This document shows positions 47,833-57,336 of a stretch of DNA of 64,000 nucleotides, one piece after another. Each line of letters begins with the position of its first letter. The stretch's first letter is position 1. Under the pieces are notes generated by a model that saw only the letters and a list, made by a program, of their open reading frames with translations, was not told the DNA's origin and did no database searches. The position numbers and the translations under genes were made by a program. Origin of the DNA: Streptomyces sp. NBC_00536 (GTDB lineage Bacteria > Actinomycetota > Actinomycetes > Streptomycetales > Streptomycetaceae); the NCBI RefSeq assembly GCF_036346295.1, contig NZ_CP107819.1:868001-932000 (forward strand). The letters are read 5' to 3'.

Positions 47833-48549
47833 ATGAACACCTCTGTAGGGAACACCGTGCGCCTCATCGGCGCGGGCCTCCGAGCGCTCCTCGTTCTGAC
47901 CGTGGTCTGCGGGGTCCTCTACCCCCTCGCCGTCACCGGCATCGCCCAGGCCGCCTTCAACAACAAGGCCAACGGCTCCGAGATCAAGGACCAGAGCGGC
48001 CAGGTCGTCGGCTCCTCCCTCATCGGCCAGAGCTACAACCTGCCGAAGAAAAACCCGGACGACGCCGAAGAGGCCGTCAAGCCGGACCTCAAGTGGTTCC
48101 AGCCGCGCCCCTCCAACGGCCTCGGCAGCAACAGCGTCAACACCCAGTACTCGCTGATCCTCTCCGGCGCCACCAACCGCTCCGCCGACAACGGCGCGGT
48201 GAACGGCAAGTGCACCGACCAGGCGGAGGAGGGCACCCTCTGCGCCCAGGTCATCGCCGCCAAGGACGCCGTCGTCGCCGACAACTCCACGGCCGGCTAC
48301 AAGGTCAAGCCCGAGGACGTGCCGGCCGACGCCGTCACCTCCTCCGGCTCCGGCCTCGACCCGGAGATCTCCCCCGAGTACGCCAAGCTCCAAGTCCACC
48401 GGGTAGCCGAGCAGAACAAGCTCGACGTCAAGCAGGTCGAAAAGCTCGTCGCGGACCACACCGCCGGCCGCACCCTCGGCTTCATGGGCGAACCCCGCGT
48501 CAACGTCCTCGAACTCAACATCGCCCTGAAGACTCTGTCCAAGAGCTGA
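47833..48549 (+). CDS. kdpC: KdpC, chaperone-like subunit of the Kdp ATPase
   Basis: The 238-residue protein has one N-terminal membrane helix (GLRALLVLTVVCGVLYPLAV) and an extracytoplasmic domain with SSLIGQSYNLPKKNPDD, KWFQPRPSN and the C-terminal GLDPEISPEYAKLQVHRVAE and TLGFMGEPRVNVLELNIAL. It stabilises the KdpAB complex. There is an Asn/Ala-rich insertion (about 115-160) typical of actinobacterial KdpC. The start is ambiguous: GTG at 47821 sits too close to AGGA and ATG at 47833 rather far. A complex terminator follows. Confidence 0.95.
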   Translation: MNTSVGNTVRLIGAGLRALLVLTVVCGVLYPLAVTGIAQAAFNNKANGSEIKDQSGQVVGSSLIGQSYNLPKKNPDDAEEAVKPDLKWFQPRPSNGLGSNSVNTQYSLILSGATNRSADNGAVNGKCTDQAEEGTLCAQVIAAKDAVVADNSTAGYKVKPEDVPADAVTSSGSGLDPEISPEYAKLQVHRVAEQNKLDVKQVEKLVADHTAGRTLGFMGEPRVNVLELNIALKTLSKS

Positions 48550-48569
48550 TGTTCCCCCATCGCACGGTA

Positions 48570-48639
48570 AAGAAGCCGGCGGGGCGCCGAAGCTCCCCCA
48601 GCTACCGCTGGGAGGGCCCCAGTGCCCCGCCGGCTTCTT
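48570..48639. terminator. Nested double hairpin between kdpC and kdpE
   Basis: The outer arms 48570-48585 (AAGAAGCCGGCGGGGC) and 48624-48639 are perfect 16-bp complements. Inside lies a second hairpin (CTCCCCCAGC-TACC-GCTGGGAG, about 48593-48614). It is expected to stop or strongly reduce transcription from kdpFABC into kdpE/kdpD, separating structural and regulatory genes. Confidence 0.85.
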
Positions 48640-48673
48640 GCCGTGCCCGTTACGAAGGAAAGGCTGCACGCCG

Positions 48674-49363
48674 ATGACCCGGGTGCTGGTGGTGGAGGAC
48701 GATCCGCAGCTCGTCCGCGCGCTGAAGATCAATCTCCAGGCGCGCAAGTTCGAGGTCGAGGAGGCCGCCGACGGCGCCACGGCGCTGCGGCTCGCCGCCG
48801 CCCACAAGCCGGACGTCATAGTGCTCGACCTCGGACTGCCCGACATGGACGGGATCGAAGTCATCAAGGGTGTGCGCGAGTGGAGCAAGGTCCCCATCCT
48901 GGTCCTCTCCGCACGGCACACCTCGGAGGACAAGATCCGGGCCCTGGACGCCGGCGCGGACGACTACGTGACGAAACCGTTCAGCATGGACGAGCTCCTG
49001 GCCCGCCTGCGGGCGGCCAGCCGTAGACAGGCGTCCCCCGAGACCTCCCAGGTGGCCAAGGTCTCCGTCGTCACGACCGACGAGTTCAGCATCGATCTGA
49101 TCGCGAAGAAGGTGCGCCGGGGCGAGCGCACCGTGCGGCTGACGCCGACCGAGTGGCACCTGCTGGAGATCCTCATCACCCACCCGGGCCGGCTGATCAC
49201 CCAGGGGCAGCTCCTGCTGGAAGTCTGGGGCCCGACCTACGGGGAGAACACCAACTACCTGCGTGTGTACATGGCTCAGCTACGGCGCAAACTGGAGGCG
49301 GACCCGTCACACCCGCGCTATCTGATCACCGAGCCGGGCATGGGATACCGCTTCGAACCCTGA
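48674..49363 (+). CDS. kdpE: KdpE, OmpR-family response regulator
   Basis: The 229-residue protein has a receiver domain with the acidic pocket VEDD (8-10), phosphoacceptor Asp52 (IVLDLGLPDMDG) and the conserved Lys in DDYVTKPFSM. A winged-helix DNA-binding domain follows (LTPTEWHLLEILITHPGRLI, YLRVYMAQLRRKLE). KdpE activates kdpFABC when phosphorylated by KdpD at low K+. OmpR-type proteins bind direct repeats about 11 bp apart, as found upstream of many genes here. The start at 48674 has a purine-rich site (GAAGGAAAGG). It is separated from kdpC by the nested terminator and from kdpD by 59 bases. Confidence 0.95.
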   Translation: MTRVLVVEDDPQLVRALKINLQARKFEVEEAADGATALRLAAAHKPDVIVLDLGLPDMDGIEVIKGVREWSKVPILVLSARHTSEDKIRALDAGADDYVTKPFSMDELLARLRAASRRQASPETSQVAKVSVVTTDEFSIDLIAKKVRRGERTVRLTPTEWHLLEILITHPGRLITQGQLLLEVWGPTYGENTNYLRVYMAQLRRKLEADPSHPRYLITEPGMGYRFEP

Positions 49364-49422
49364 TCACCCGCACGAAGATTCACGGCAGAGCCCCACACCA
49401 CCAGCAGAGAAGAAGTCGGAAC

Positions 49423-51966
49423 ATGGGACGCGGCAAGCTCCGCATCTACCTCGGCGCGGCACCGGGCGTCGGCAAGACGTACGCGATGCTCTCCGAGGCG
49501 CACCGCCGGACCGAGCGGGGCACCGACTGCGTCGTCGGCTTCGTCGAGCACCACCACCGTCCGCGCACCGAGGTCATGCTGCACGGCCTGGAACTCATCG
49601 AGCGGCGCGAGATCGAGTACCGGGGCACCACCTTCACGGAGATGGACGTCGACGCGATCCTCTCCCGCCGCCCCGCCGTGGCGCTGGTCGACGAACTCGC
49701 GCACACCAACGTCCCCGGCTCGCGCAACGCCAAACGCTGGCAGGACGTCGAGGAACTCCTCCAGGCCGGTATCGACGTGGTCTCCACCGTCAACATCCAG
49801 CACCTCGAATCGCTGGGCGACGTGGTCGAGACGATCACCGGCGTACGCCAGCGCGAGACGGTCCCCGATGAAGTCGCCCGGCGGGCCGACCAGATCGAGC
49901 TGGTCGACATGTCCCCGCAGGCCCTGCGGCGGCGCATGGCCCACGGCAACGTCTACAAGTCCGACAAGGTCGACGCGGCCCTCTCCAACTACTTCCGGCC
50001 CGGCAATCTGACCGCCCTGCGCGAACTGGCCCTGCTCTGGGTCGCGGACCGGGTCGACGAGTACCTCCAGGAGTACCGCGGCGAGCACAACATCCGCTCC
50101 ACCTGGCAGGCCCGTGAACGCATCGTCGTCGGTCTCACCGGCGGACCGGAAGGCCGTACGCTCATCCGCCGCGCAGCCCGGCTCGCCGAGAAGGGTTCCG
50201 GCGGCGAGGTCCTGGCCGTCTACATCGCCGCCAGCGACGGGCTGACGTCCGCTTCTCCCAAGGAACTCGCCGTCCAGCGCACCCTGGTGGAGGATCTCGG
50301 CGGTACCTTCCACCACGTCATAGGCGACAACGTCCCCGACGCGCTGCTGGAGTTCGCCCGCGGCTGCAACGCCACCCAGATCGTGCTCGGCGTCAGCCGC
50401 CGCCGCTCGTGGCAGTCGGTCTTCCGACCGGGCGTCAGCGCGACCGTGGCCCGCGAATCGGGCCCCGACCTCGACGTCCACATCGTCACGCACGACGAGG
50501 CCGCCAAAGGCCGGGGCCTGCCGGTCGCCCGAGGAGCGCGGCTGGGGCGGTCGCGCATCATCCGGGGCTGGCTGGCCGGCATCGCCGGGCCGGCGCTGCT
50601 GACCGTCCTGCTGAACCAGGTCGTCCCCGACCTCGGGCTCGCCAACGACATGCTGCTCTTCCTCACCTTCACGGTGGCGGCGGCGCTGCTCGGCGGGCTG
50701 CTGCCCGCCCTGGCCTCGGCGGCCTTCGGCTCCCTACTGCTGAACTACTGGTTCACCCCGCCGCTGCACGAGTTCACCATCTCCGACCCCAAGAACATCG
50801 TCGCCATCGCGATCTTCGTGGGCGTCGCGGTGTCGGTGGCCTCCGTGGTCGACCTCGCCGCCCGGCGCACCCACCAGGCCGCCCGGCTGCGCGCCGAGTC
50901 CGAGATCCTCTCCTTCCTCGCCGGCAGCGTCCTGCGCGGCGAGAACTCCCTCGACGCCCTCCTGGAACGGCTGCGCGAGACTTTCGCCATGCAGTCGGTC
51001 GTCCTCCTGGAACGCACGAGCGAAGTCGACCCCTGGATCACGGCCGCATCCGTCGGCACCGGCGCCGTCAGCCGCCCCGAGGACGCGGACGTCGACCTGC
51101 CCATCGGCGACAACATGGCCCTCGCCCTGACGGGCCGGGTACTCCCGGCCGAGGACCGCCGTGTACTCGGCGCCTTCGCCGCCCAGGCAGCCGTCGTACT
51201 CGACCGCCAGCGCCTCGTCGACCAGGCCGAGAAATCCCGCGAGCTCGCCGAAGCCAACCGCATCCGCACCGCACTGCTCGCCGCCGTCAGCCACGACCTG
51301 CGCACCCCACTCGCCGGGATCAAGGCCTCCGTCAGCTCCCTGCGCTCCGACGACGTCGAATGGTCCGAGGAGGACAAAGCCGAACTCCTCGAAGGCATCG
51401 AGGACGGCGCCGACCGCCTCGCCGCGCTGATCGGGAACCTCCTCGACATGTCCCGCCTCAACACCGGCACCGTCGTTCCCCTGATCCGCGAGACCGACCT
51501 CGACGAGGTCGTCCCGATGGCGCTGGGCGGCGTACCGGAGGACAGCGTCGTCCTGGACATCCCCGAAACCCTGCCGATGATCGCCGTCGACCGCGGACTG
51601 CTGGAACGGGCCGTCGCCAACATCGTCGAGAACGCCGTCAAGTACAGCCCCGCCGGCCAGCCGGTCAACGTCTCGGCCAGCGCCCTCGCCAGCCGCGTCG
51701 AACTGCGCGTCGTCGACCGCGGCCCCGGCGTCCCCGACGAGGCCAAGGACCGCATCTTCGAACCCTTCCAGCGCCACGGCGACGCCCCGCGCGGCGCCGG
51801 AGTCGGCCTCGGCCTCGCCGTCGCCCGCGGCTTCACCGAGGCCATCGGCGGCACCCTCACCGCCGAGGACACCCCGGGCGGCGGACTCACCATGGTCATC
51901 ACCCTCCCCATAGCGGGCAGCGCCCCACCGGTCACCGCGGAACTCCCGACCTCGGCGGTCACCTGA
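49423..51966 (+). CDS. kdpD: KdpD, potassium sensor histidine kinase
   Basis: The 847-residue kinase has an N-terminal KdpD domain with Walker A GAAPGVGKT (11-19) and VALVDELAHTNVPGSRNAKR, and a USP-like domain (VVGLTGGPEGRTLIRRAARL). Four central membrane helices (GPALLTVLLNQVVPDLG; FLTFTVAAALLGGLLPALAS and following) and a GAF-like linker lead to the kinase core, with phosphoacceptor His624 (AVSHDLRTPLAGIK) and ATP-binding G boxes. It phosphorylates the KdpE encoded just upstream. It is about half identical to the kdpD-like protein at 32799-35309, so two kinases may feed one regulator. Directly after the stop lies a fragment of a membrane protein paralogue. Confidence 0.96.
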   Translation: MGRGKLRIYLGAAPGVGKTYAMLSEAHRRTERGTDCVVGFVEHHHRPRTEVMLHGLELIERREIEYRGTTFTEMDVDAILSRRPAVALVDELAHTNVPGSRNAKRWQDVEELLQAGIDVVSTVNIQHLESLGDVVETITGVRQRETVPDEVARRADQIELVDMSPQALRRRMAHGNVYKSDKVDAALSNYFRPGNLTALRELALLWVADRVDEYLQEYRGEHNIRSTWQARERIVVGLTGGPEGRTLIRRAARLAEKGSGGEVLAVYIAASDGLTSASPKELAVQRTLVEDLGGTFHHVIGDNVPDALLEFARGCNATQIVLGVSRRRSWQSVFRPGVSATVARESGPDLDVHIVTHDEAAKGRGLPVARGARLGRSRIIRGWLAGIAGPALLTVLLNQVVPDLGLANDMLLFLTFTVAAALLGGLLPALASAAFGSLLLNYWFTPPLHEFTISDPKNIVAIAIFVGVAVSVASVVDLAARRTHQAARLRAESEILSFLAGSVLRGENSLDALLERLRETFAMQSVVLLERTSEVDPWITAASVGTGAVSRPEDADVDLPIGDNMALALTGRVLPAEDRRVLGAFAAQAAVVLDRQRLVDQAEKSRELAEANRIRTALLAAVSHDLRTPLAGIKASVSSLRSDDVEWSEEDKAELLEGIEDGADRLAALIGNLLDMSRLNTGTVVPLIRETDLDEVVPMALGGVPEDSVVLDIPETLPMIAVDRGLLERAVANIVENAVKYSPAGQPVNVSASALASRVELRVVDRGPGVPDEAKDRIFEPFQRHGDAPRGAGVGLGLAVARGFTEAIGGTLTAEDTPGGGLTMVITLPIAGSAPPVTAELPTSAVT

Positions 51967-52000
51967 CAGAGCGGCAGGCGAAGCAGCGCACGAAGGGCGG

Positions 52001-52145
52001 TCCGACGGGGTGGCACAACGGATGATCCTCCGCGACACGGAGGGAAGCCGGGCCGAGATCGATCCGACCCTCCTGGTCCGTAATCCCGCGATGTGGCACC
52101 GCTTCGACGCGGACACCCGCGCATCGATCCGGCGCGGTGCCCTGC
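52001..52145 (+). pseudogene. Fragment of the small membrane protein paralogue (C-terminal domain)
   Basis: The frame reads SDGVAQRMILRDTEGSRAEI and NPAMWHRFDADTRASIRRGA, nearly identical to the C-terminal half of the gene at 29965-30525. The membrane helices and the last 30 residues are missing, and it starts 34 bases after the kdpD stop. It shows that an intact copy once followed kdpD. Confidence 0.8.
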
Positions 52146-52412
52146 GGTATCTTCGAGCGCCTCGTCGGGACCTGCGGTCTGGAAGCCTTCCGGACTCGCG
52201 GCGCCAAGGACGGGGTACGTGTAGCTCTGACCCTGATAAGGAGCTCCGAGTTCGCAGCGGAACCGGGTGGCGTAGTCGACACGTTGCGAATCGCCGCTGC
52301 GTCAGCCCAGGAGTTGCGGAACCGGGCGATCGACGCAGCGGTGCCAGCTGGAACCCGCTTCCTGGAGCGGGAAGAACCGCCAACCGGCACGCGGGTTCCG
52401 GGCCCGGCGCGT
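52146..52412. other. Scar sequence without recognisable gene
   Basis: Open frames here have no recognisable domain. The stretch joins two gene fragments and appears to be a recombination scar. Confidence 0.4.
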
Positions 52413-52715
52413 TCAGGATTCTACGAACCCGCGCGCTTCCAAGTGCGGGAAGTGCGAGGCAAAGAGGTCAACCGCCTCCTCCCAGAGGAAACGGTCCGCA
52501 CCGCCCCCGGACTTCGGGCGGTGCGGCATGTAGCTGCCGAACATCACACCCGTGTTGAACGTGGCTGGTGCGACTGCGATGGCGTCGGCCCGCGGGTACG
52601 ACCGCGCATCGCCCGGTGAGCGCCAGGCAGAGCGGATCGGGTAACCGGTCCGGTTCTCGATCACCTGGCTGTCGAGGAAGTCGAAGCCCTTTCACGCAGA
52701 CGGGCCCGAGTCCGA
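52413..52715 (-). pseudogene. Flavoprotein (phosphopantothenoylcysteine-decarboxylase-like) remnant
   Basis: The minus-strand frame gives FLDSQVIENRTGYPIRSAWR and YPRADAIAVAPATFNT, the flavoprotein fold with the PATFNT motif. It then jumps to VMFGSYMPHRPKSGGGADRF and a C-terminal helix. About 50-60 residues between the FMN-binding PAT motif and the C-terminus are missing. Intact Streptomyces homologues are about 190 residues. Confidence 0.65.
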
Positions 52716-52740
52716 ACAGTGGCGGCCGCACGGCAGAGTC

Positions 52741-53144
52741 ATGCACAGGAGTCAGCCACAGACCGGCAGCAGCGCTGTACGCAAGCTCAAGCAGTGGTAC
52801 CAGGACCGTTGCCAGATGTGCGCCACAGTCCTGGCCCTGCCCTCACCACGCCATCGATACAGCGAAGCAGCCCACATCCGAGCCAGAGAGGACAACGGAC
52901 CCGACATCGTCGAGAACCTCCTATGCCTCTGCCCGACCTGCCACGTCCTCTTCGACGCGGGAGCACGGGTCCTGACCGACGACCTCACGATCGTCGACAC
53001 CGTGACGGGCCAACACGGGAAAAAATCCAACTCCACCGGTGGCATTTCATCGACGCCCGGTATGTTCACCACCACCGTCGGCGCTGGGCCAGCAAAGACT
53101 TGCCTCCGCTCACAAGCGCGCCATCGGCACAGCCCAAGCTCTGA
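52741..53144 (+). pseudogene. HNH endonuclease domain, frameshifted
   Basis: The frame reads VRKLKQWYQDRCQMCATVLA, SEAAHIRAREDNGPDIVENL and LCLCPTCHVLFDAG, an HNH domain of the type found at the C-terminus of SRA-HNH restriction-like proteins, with zinc cysteines and the AHI..N..H core. After VTGQHG the frame is lost in a G3A6 run near 53017-53025. A neighbouring frame continues with the family tail KIQLHRWHFIDARYVHHHRR and stops near 53144. The N-terminal partner domain is absent. Confidence 0.7.
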
Positions 53145-53298
53145 GGCCCTCCAACGACGGCCATCGGCTCGGGCCCTGGCCACGGAACGCCACTGCGCCC
53201 GCACTCCCGCACGACCAAGATCCGGGCCAGTTGCGGGCCAGCAACGCACCTCCGAAGGCCGATCGCGTCGTTTTGCCTGGTCAGGAGCGGTGTCGAAG

Positions 53299-53458
53299 AA
53301 CCTGCTGGCGGCCAGTATCTGCACCGGCATACGGATTCGGCGGCGCCAAGTAGACCTGAGAGGCCAAATCCCACATCCCCGCTCCCTCCGCTTTGCCCCG
53401 CCTCGACCACAAACACGTCGCGCTCAACGCAGCGTAACCAGCACCGAACCAGCACGGG
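53299..53458 (+). repeat. Dispersed ~160-bp repeat, copy 2
   Basis: This is homologous to 25512-25670 in the same orientation. It ends in CACCGAACCAGCACGGG, and a further related unit, CAGCACCAAACCAGCACGGG, follows at about 53497-53516. The repeat flanks the scar region on its right, as copy 1 flanks the kdpD fragment. Confidence 0.8.
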
Positions 53459-53735
53459 TCAGGTTGCGAGGGGTGCTGACGTGGGCTTTCGGGTCAGCAC
53501 CAAACCAGCACGGGAGCCGGCACCGGCCTTCCAAAACGGGCGCAACTCGGCAATTTCGTCGAGGGCTCTCGGTGGGGTGTTCGAGGCTGTGGAGCACGCC
53601 GCCCACGCGGGTGTGGCCGTGGGGCACATAGGAGCGGGCCTGAATGTGATGACCGGCCACATATGCCGGTGACCTGCGGACTTCTACGTTGTGGCCACAC
53701 CCGACGTCCCCGCAGACACCCTGGAAGTGGTGCAC
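53459..53735. other. Leader region of the MHS transporter gene
   Basis: No gene is recognised. A partial palindrome around CATATG (about 53655-53675) lies 60-80 bp before the transporter start and could be a regulator site for the PucR protein encoded downstream. Confidence 0.35.
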
Positions 53736-55130
53736 ATGGTCTCCTCCGCAGCCGCCCCGAAGGCTTCGTCCGGCATCAGACGGATCGTCGCCGCCAGCCT
53801 GATCGGGACCACCATCGAGTGGTACGACTTCTTCCTCTACGGCACCGCCGCCGCGCTCGTCTTCAACAAGCTGTTCTTTCCCACGGCCGATCCGCTGACC
53901 GGGACGCTGATCGCCTTCCTCACCTACGCGATCGGGTTCCTGGCGCGGCCGCTGGGCGGGGTGGTGTTCGGGCACTTCGGTGACAAGGTCGGGCGCAAGA
54001 AGCTGCTGGTGCTCAGTCTGCTGATGATGGGCGGGGCGACGTTCGCGATGGGGCTGCTGCCCACGCACGCGAGCATCGGGGTCGGTGCGCCCGTACTGCT
54101 CACGCTGCTGCGGCTGATCCAGGGGTTCGCGCTGGGCGGTGAGTGGGGCGGGGCCGTGCTGATCGTGTCCGAGCACGGCGGGGAGGAGCACCGCGGGTTC
54201 TGGGCCTCCTGGCCCCAGTCCGGTGCGCCGGGCGGGAACCTGCTGGCGACCGGTGTGCTCGCGCTGCTCGCCTCCCTCCAGTCGGACGCCGAGTTCCTGG
54301 CCTGGGGCTGGCGGATCCCGTTCCTGCTCTCCGGTGTGCTGGTGATCGTCGGGCTGTGGATCCGGCTCTCGGTGTCCGAGTCCCCCCTCTTCCTCGCCGC
54401 CCGGGCGAAGGCCGACGCGGAGGCGGCCCGCGGGGTCAAGGAACGGGCTCCCGTCGTCCAGGTGTTCCGCCGGGACTGGCGTCAGGTGCTGACCGCCATC
54501 GGCACCCGGTTCGGCGAGAACATCTCCTACTACGTCCTCACCTCCTTCCTCCTCGTGTACGTCACCGCGCACCTGGGGCTGCCCAAGACCACCGCGCTGG
54601 ACGCGGTCCTGATCGGCTCCGCCGTCCACTTCGTCACCATTCCGGCCTGGGGTGCGCTCTCCGACCGGATCGGGCGCCGCCCGGTGACCCTGATCGGCTC
54701 GTGCGGCATGGCGCTGTGGGCGTTCGGCTTCTTCGCCCTGCTCGACACGGAATCGTTCCCGGTGATCGCGGTGGCCGTCACCGTCGGTCTGCTGCTGCAC
54801 GGCGCGATGTACGGGCCGCAGGCGGCCTTCATCTCCGAGATGTTCGACACCAAGGTCCGCTATTCCGGGGCCTCCATGGGCTCCCAGCTCGCCTCGATCG
54901 TCGCCGGGGCCCTGGCGCCGATCATCGCCGTCGAACTGCTCAAGGACTACGGGTCCTCCGTACCGGTGTCGGTCTACCTCTGCGCGGCCGCCGTCGTCAC
55001 CACCCTCACCGTGGCCTTCGCGAAGGAGACCCGCGGCCGCGACCTGGCGCGTACCGTGAGCGACACCTCGGCGCCCGGGCCGTCCGGACGGACGGGCCGC
55101 AAGGCCCGGCAGGCACAGCGGGCCGCCTGA
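53736..55130 (+). CDS. MHS-family (metabolite:H+ symporter) MFS transporter
   Basis: The 464-residue protein has 12 membrane helices. The signature IGTTIEWYDFFLYGTAAALV of helix 1, the loop GHFGDKVGRKKLLVLSLLMM and LALGGEWGGAVLIVSEH-like segment (GFALGGEWGGAVLIVSEHGG) identify the MHS group (shikimate, citrate, alpha-ketoglutarate and proline/betaine permeases). It imports a small carboxylate or zwitterion with protons. ATG 53736 follows GGAAGTGG; a GTG 45 bases upstream lacks a site. The downstream PucR regulator is 29 bases away, probably co-transcribed. Confidence 0.9.
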   Translation: MVSSAAAPKASSGIRRIVAASLIGTTIEWYDFFLYGTAAALVFNKLFFPTADPLTGTLIAFLTYAIGFLARPLGGVVFGHFGDKVGRKKLLVLSLLMMGGATFAMGLLPTHASIGVGAPVLLTLLRLIQGFALGGEWGGAVLIVSEHGGEEHRGFWASWPQSGAPGGNLLATGVLALLASLQSDAEFLAWGWRIPFLLSGVLVIVGLWIRLSVSESPLFLAARAKADAEAARGVKERAPVVQVFRRDWRQVLTAIGTRFGENISYYVLTSFLLVYVTAHLGLPKTTALDAVLIGSAVHFVTIPAWGALSDRIGRRPVTLIGSCGMALWAFGFFALLDTESFPVIAVAVTVGLLLHGAMYGPQAAFISEMFDTKVRYSGASMGSQLASIVAGALAPIIAVELLKDYGSSVPVSVYLCAAAVVTTLTVAFAKETRGRDLARTVSDTSAPGPSGRTGRKARQAQRAA

Positions 55131-55159
55131 TCCGGGGCCGAAGCTGAAAGGGCTCCCGT

Positions 55160-57211
55160 ATGACCTCGGTTGACCTCAGTGGGGAAGACGACGGCGCGGC
55201 GGTGGCGGGCGGCCCGGCGGCGGGGGCGTTGCGGGAACTGCTCGCCCTGCTGGACGACGGGGCTCCGCTCGAACACTTCGCCCGGCCCGCGGCGGACGCC
55301 CGCGCGGCCGGGGCCGGGGCCGGGGAGCAGGCTCTGGTGGAGGAGGCGACCCGGGTCGCCCTGGACATCCGCCACACCCTCGACCAGCACCGGCGCCGCG
55401 AGGCGGAACTCACCGCCCTGTTCGACACCGCGGGCGACCTGGCCGCCCTGCGCGACCTGGACGCGGTGCTGCGGGCCATCGTGCACCGCGCCAGGATGCT
55501 GCTCGGTACGGACCTCGCCTACCTCACCCTCAACGACCCGGTGGCCGGGGACACGTACATGCGGGTCACCGACGGTTCTGTCTCGGCCGCCTTCCAGCAG
55601 CTGCGCCTGGGCATGGGCGAGGGGCTCGGCGGTCTGGTCGCGCAGAGCGCCCGCCCGTACGCCTCCGCCGACTACCGTGCGGACAGCCGCTTCAAACACA
55701 CCCCGGCCATCGACAGCGGGGTGCGCGAGGAGGGCCTGCGCGGGATCCTCGGCGTACCGCTGCGCGTGGGCAACCGGGTCATCGGGGTGCTGTACGCCGC
55801 CGACCGCGCGGTCCGTGACTTCGCGCCCGGGGCCGTCGCCCTGCTCTCCTCGCTCGCCGATCACGCGGCCGTCGCCATCGACAGCGCCCGGCTGCTGGAG
55901 GAGACCCGTGCGGCCCTCGTCGACCTGGGCGTGGCGAACGCGACGGTCCGGGCGCACAGCGAGGCGATGCGGCTGGCCACCGAGACCCACGACCGGCTGA
56001 CCGAACTGGTGCTGCGCGGCGCCGACACGGCCGGCCTGGCCCGCGAGGTCGCCGCCCTGCTGGGCGGGGGCCTGGTGGTGCACGACTCCGACGGGAGCGA
56101 GCTGGCCCGGGTGGCCGCGGCGCCGAGTGCCGCCGGGCCGGACGCGCCCGAGCAGCCGGGCGTGCCCCGGCAGTCCGCCGCCGCCCGGGAGCAACGGGAG
56201 CAACGGGACCAGCGGGCACAGCGGGAGCAGGGCATCGCGGCCTCCCGTTCCGGTGGCCGGGCCGTCCGCGTGGACGGGGTCTGGGTCTGCGCGGTCCTGG
56301 CGGGGCCCGAACTCCTGGGCAGCATCAGCCTGACCGGCCGCCCCGGCCTCGCCGACTCGGACCGGCGGCTCTTCGAACGCACGGCGCTGGTGACGGCGCT
56401 GCTCCTGCTGCTGCGCCGGTCCACGGCGCAGGCCGAGGACCGGGTCCGCGGCGAGCTGCTCGGCGATCTGCTGGCCGCCGGGCCGGACGGCCGGGTCCGT
56501 GATCCCGCCGGTCAGTCCCTGCGGGCCCGCAAGCTGGGCGTCGACCTGACCCGGCCGCACGCGGTGCTGGTGCTGCACTGCGACGCGGCGCCCCGGGCCC
56601 GGCTGGCCGCGGAGGGGGCCCGCCGGGCCAGGGCGCTGGCGGGGCTCGCCGGACTGTACGAGGGCCGGGTGGTGCTCCTCGCGCCGACCGGGGCGCCCGG
56701 TCCGCTGGCCCGGTCGCTCGCCGAGGACCTGGGGCAGGTCCTCGGCGCCCCGGTCACCGTGGGCGCGGCCGGTCCGGCGACCGGCCCCGCCGCCCTGCCC
56801 GGCGCGCACGCCGAGGCGCTCCGCTGCCTGGAGGCGCTGCACGCCCTGGGCCACACCGGGCACGGCGCCGCCCTGCCCGACCTGGGGTTCCTCGGGATCC
56901 TGCTGGGCGAGCGCACCGACGTGGGCGGCTACGTGGAACTCGTACTCGGTCCCGTCCTGGACTACGACCGCAGGCGCGGGACCGAGCTGGTCCGGACCCT
57001 GGAGGCGTACTACGCGCACGGCGCCAGCCTGGCCAGGGCCAAGGACGCGCTGCACGTGCACGTCAACACCGTCGTGCAGCGTCTGGACCGGATCGGCCGG
57101 CTCCTGGGCGACAGCTGGAACACGCCGTCCCGCGCCCTGGAGATCCAGCTCGCGCTGCGCGTGCACCGGGTGGCGGCCGTCCCGCTGCCCGCGCCGCCGC
57201 AGGGCCCGTGA
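55160..57211 (+). CDS. PucR-type transcriptional regulator with GAF domain
   Basis: The 683-residue protein has an N-terminal helical segment, a GAF domain (about 85-265; [40 protein letters not shown]), a linker with a charged insertion ([14 protein letters not shown], about 340-355), a GGDEF-like degenerate middle and a C-terminal PucR HTH ([34 protein letters not shown]). It probably senses a small molecule and regulates the adjacent MHS transporter. Many such pairs in Streptomyces control uptake and catabolism of aromatic or organic acids. The start has AAAGGG upstream. Confidence 0.88.
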   Translation: MTSVDLSGEDDGAAVAGGPAAGALRELLALLDDGAPLEHFARPAADARAAGAGAGEQALVEEATRVALDIRHTLDQHRRREAELTALFDTAGDLAALRDLDAVLRAIVHRARMLLGTDLAYLTLNDPVAGDTYMRVTDGSVSAAFQQLRLGMGEGLGGLVAQSARPYASADYRADSRFKHTPAIDSGVREEGLRGILGVPLRVGNRVIGVLYAADRAVRDFAPGAVALLSSLADHAAVAIDSARLLEETRAALVDLGVANATVRAHSEAMRLATETHDRLTELVLRGADTAGLAREVAALLGGGLVVHDSDGSELARVAAAPSAAGPDAPEQPGVPRQSAAAREQREQRDQRAQREQGIAASRSGGRAVRVDGVWVCAVLAGPELLGSISLTGRPGLADSDRRLFERTALVTALLLLLRRSTAQAEDRVRGELLGDLLAAGPDGRVRDPAGQSLRARKLGVDLTRPHAVLVLHCDAAPRARLAAEGARRARALAGLAGLYEGRVVLLAPTGAPGPLARSLAEDLGQVLGAPVTVGAAGPATGPAALPGAHAEALRCLEALHALGHTGHGAALPDLGFLGILLGERTDVGGYVELVLGPVLDYDRRRGTELVRTLEAYYAHGASLARAKDALHVHVNTVVQRLDRIGRLLGDSWNTPSRALEIQLALRVHRVAAVPLPAPPQGP

Positions 57212-57218
57212 CCTGGCG

Positions 57219-57234
57219 CGTTAAGGACGCGTCA
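57219..57234 (+). promoter_or_regulatory. KdpE-like direct repeat upstream of permease 2
   Basis: GCGTTAAGGACGCGTCAGGA has CGTTA at 57219 and CGTCA at 57230, an 11-bp period, 103 bp before the permease start. Sequence, spacing and distance match the site before the paralogous permease (39200-39215). Confidence 0.7.
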
Positions 57235-57336
57235 GGATCACTCCACGGACGTGCACATCCGAACGATTTCCGTACGCTCAATCGTCGCGGCCCTAGCGCT
57301 GTGGCCGGATTCGAGCTGTACGACAGGAGCACCACG

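Noticed and set aside
53424..54800. Long minus-strand frame opposite the MHS transporter
   Set aside because: It is a shadow of the transporter gene with composition-driven Gly/Arg/Gln content. The plus-strand gene has clear MFS motifs.
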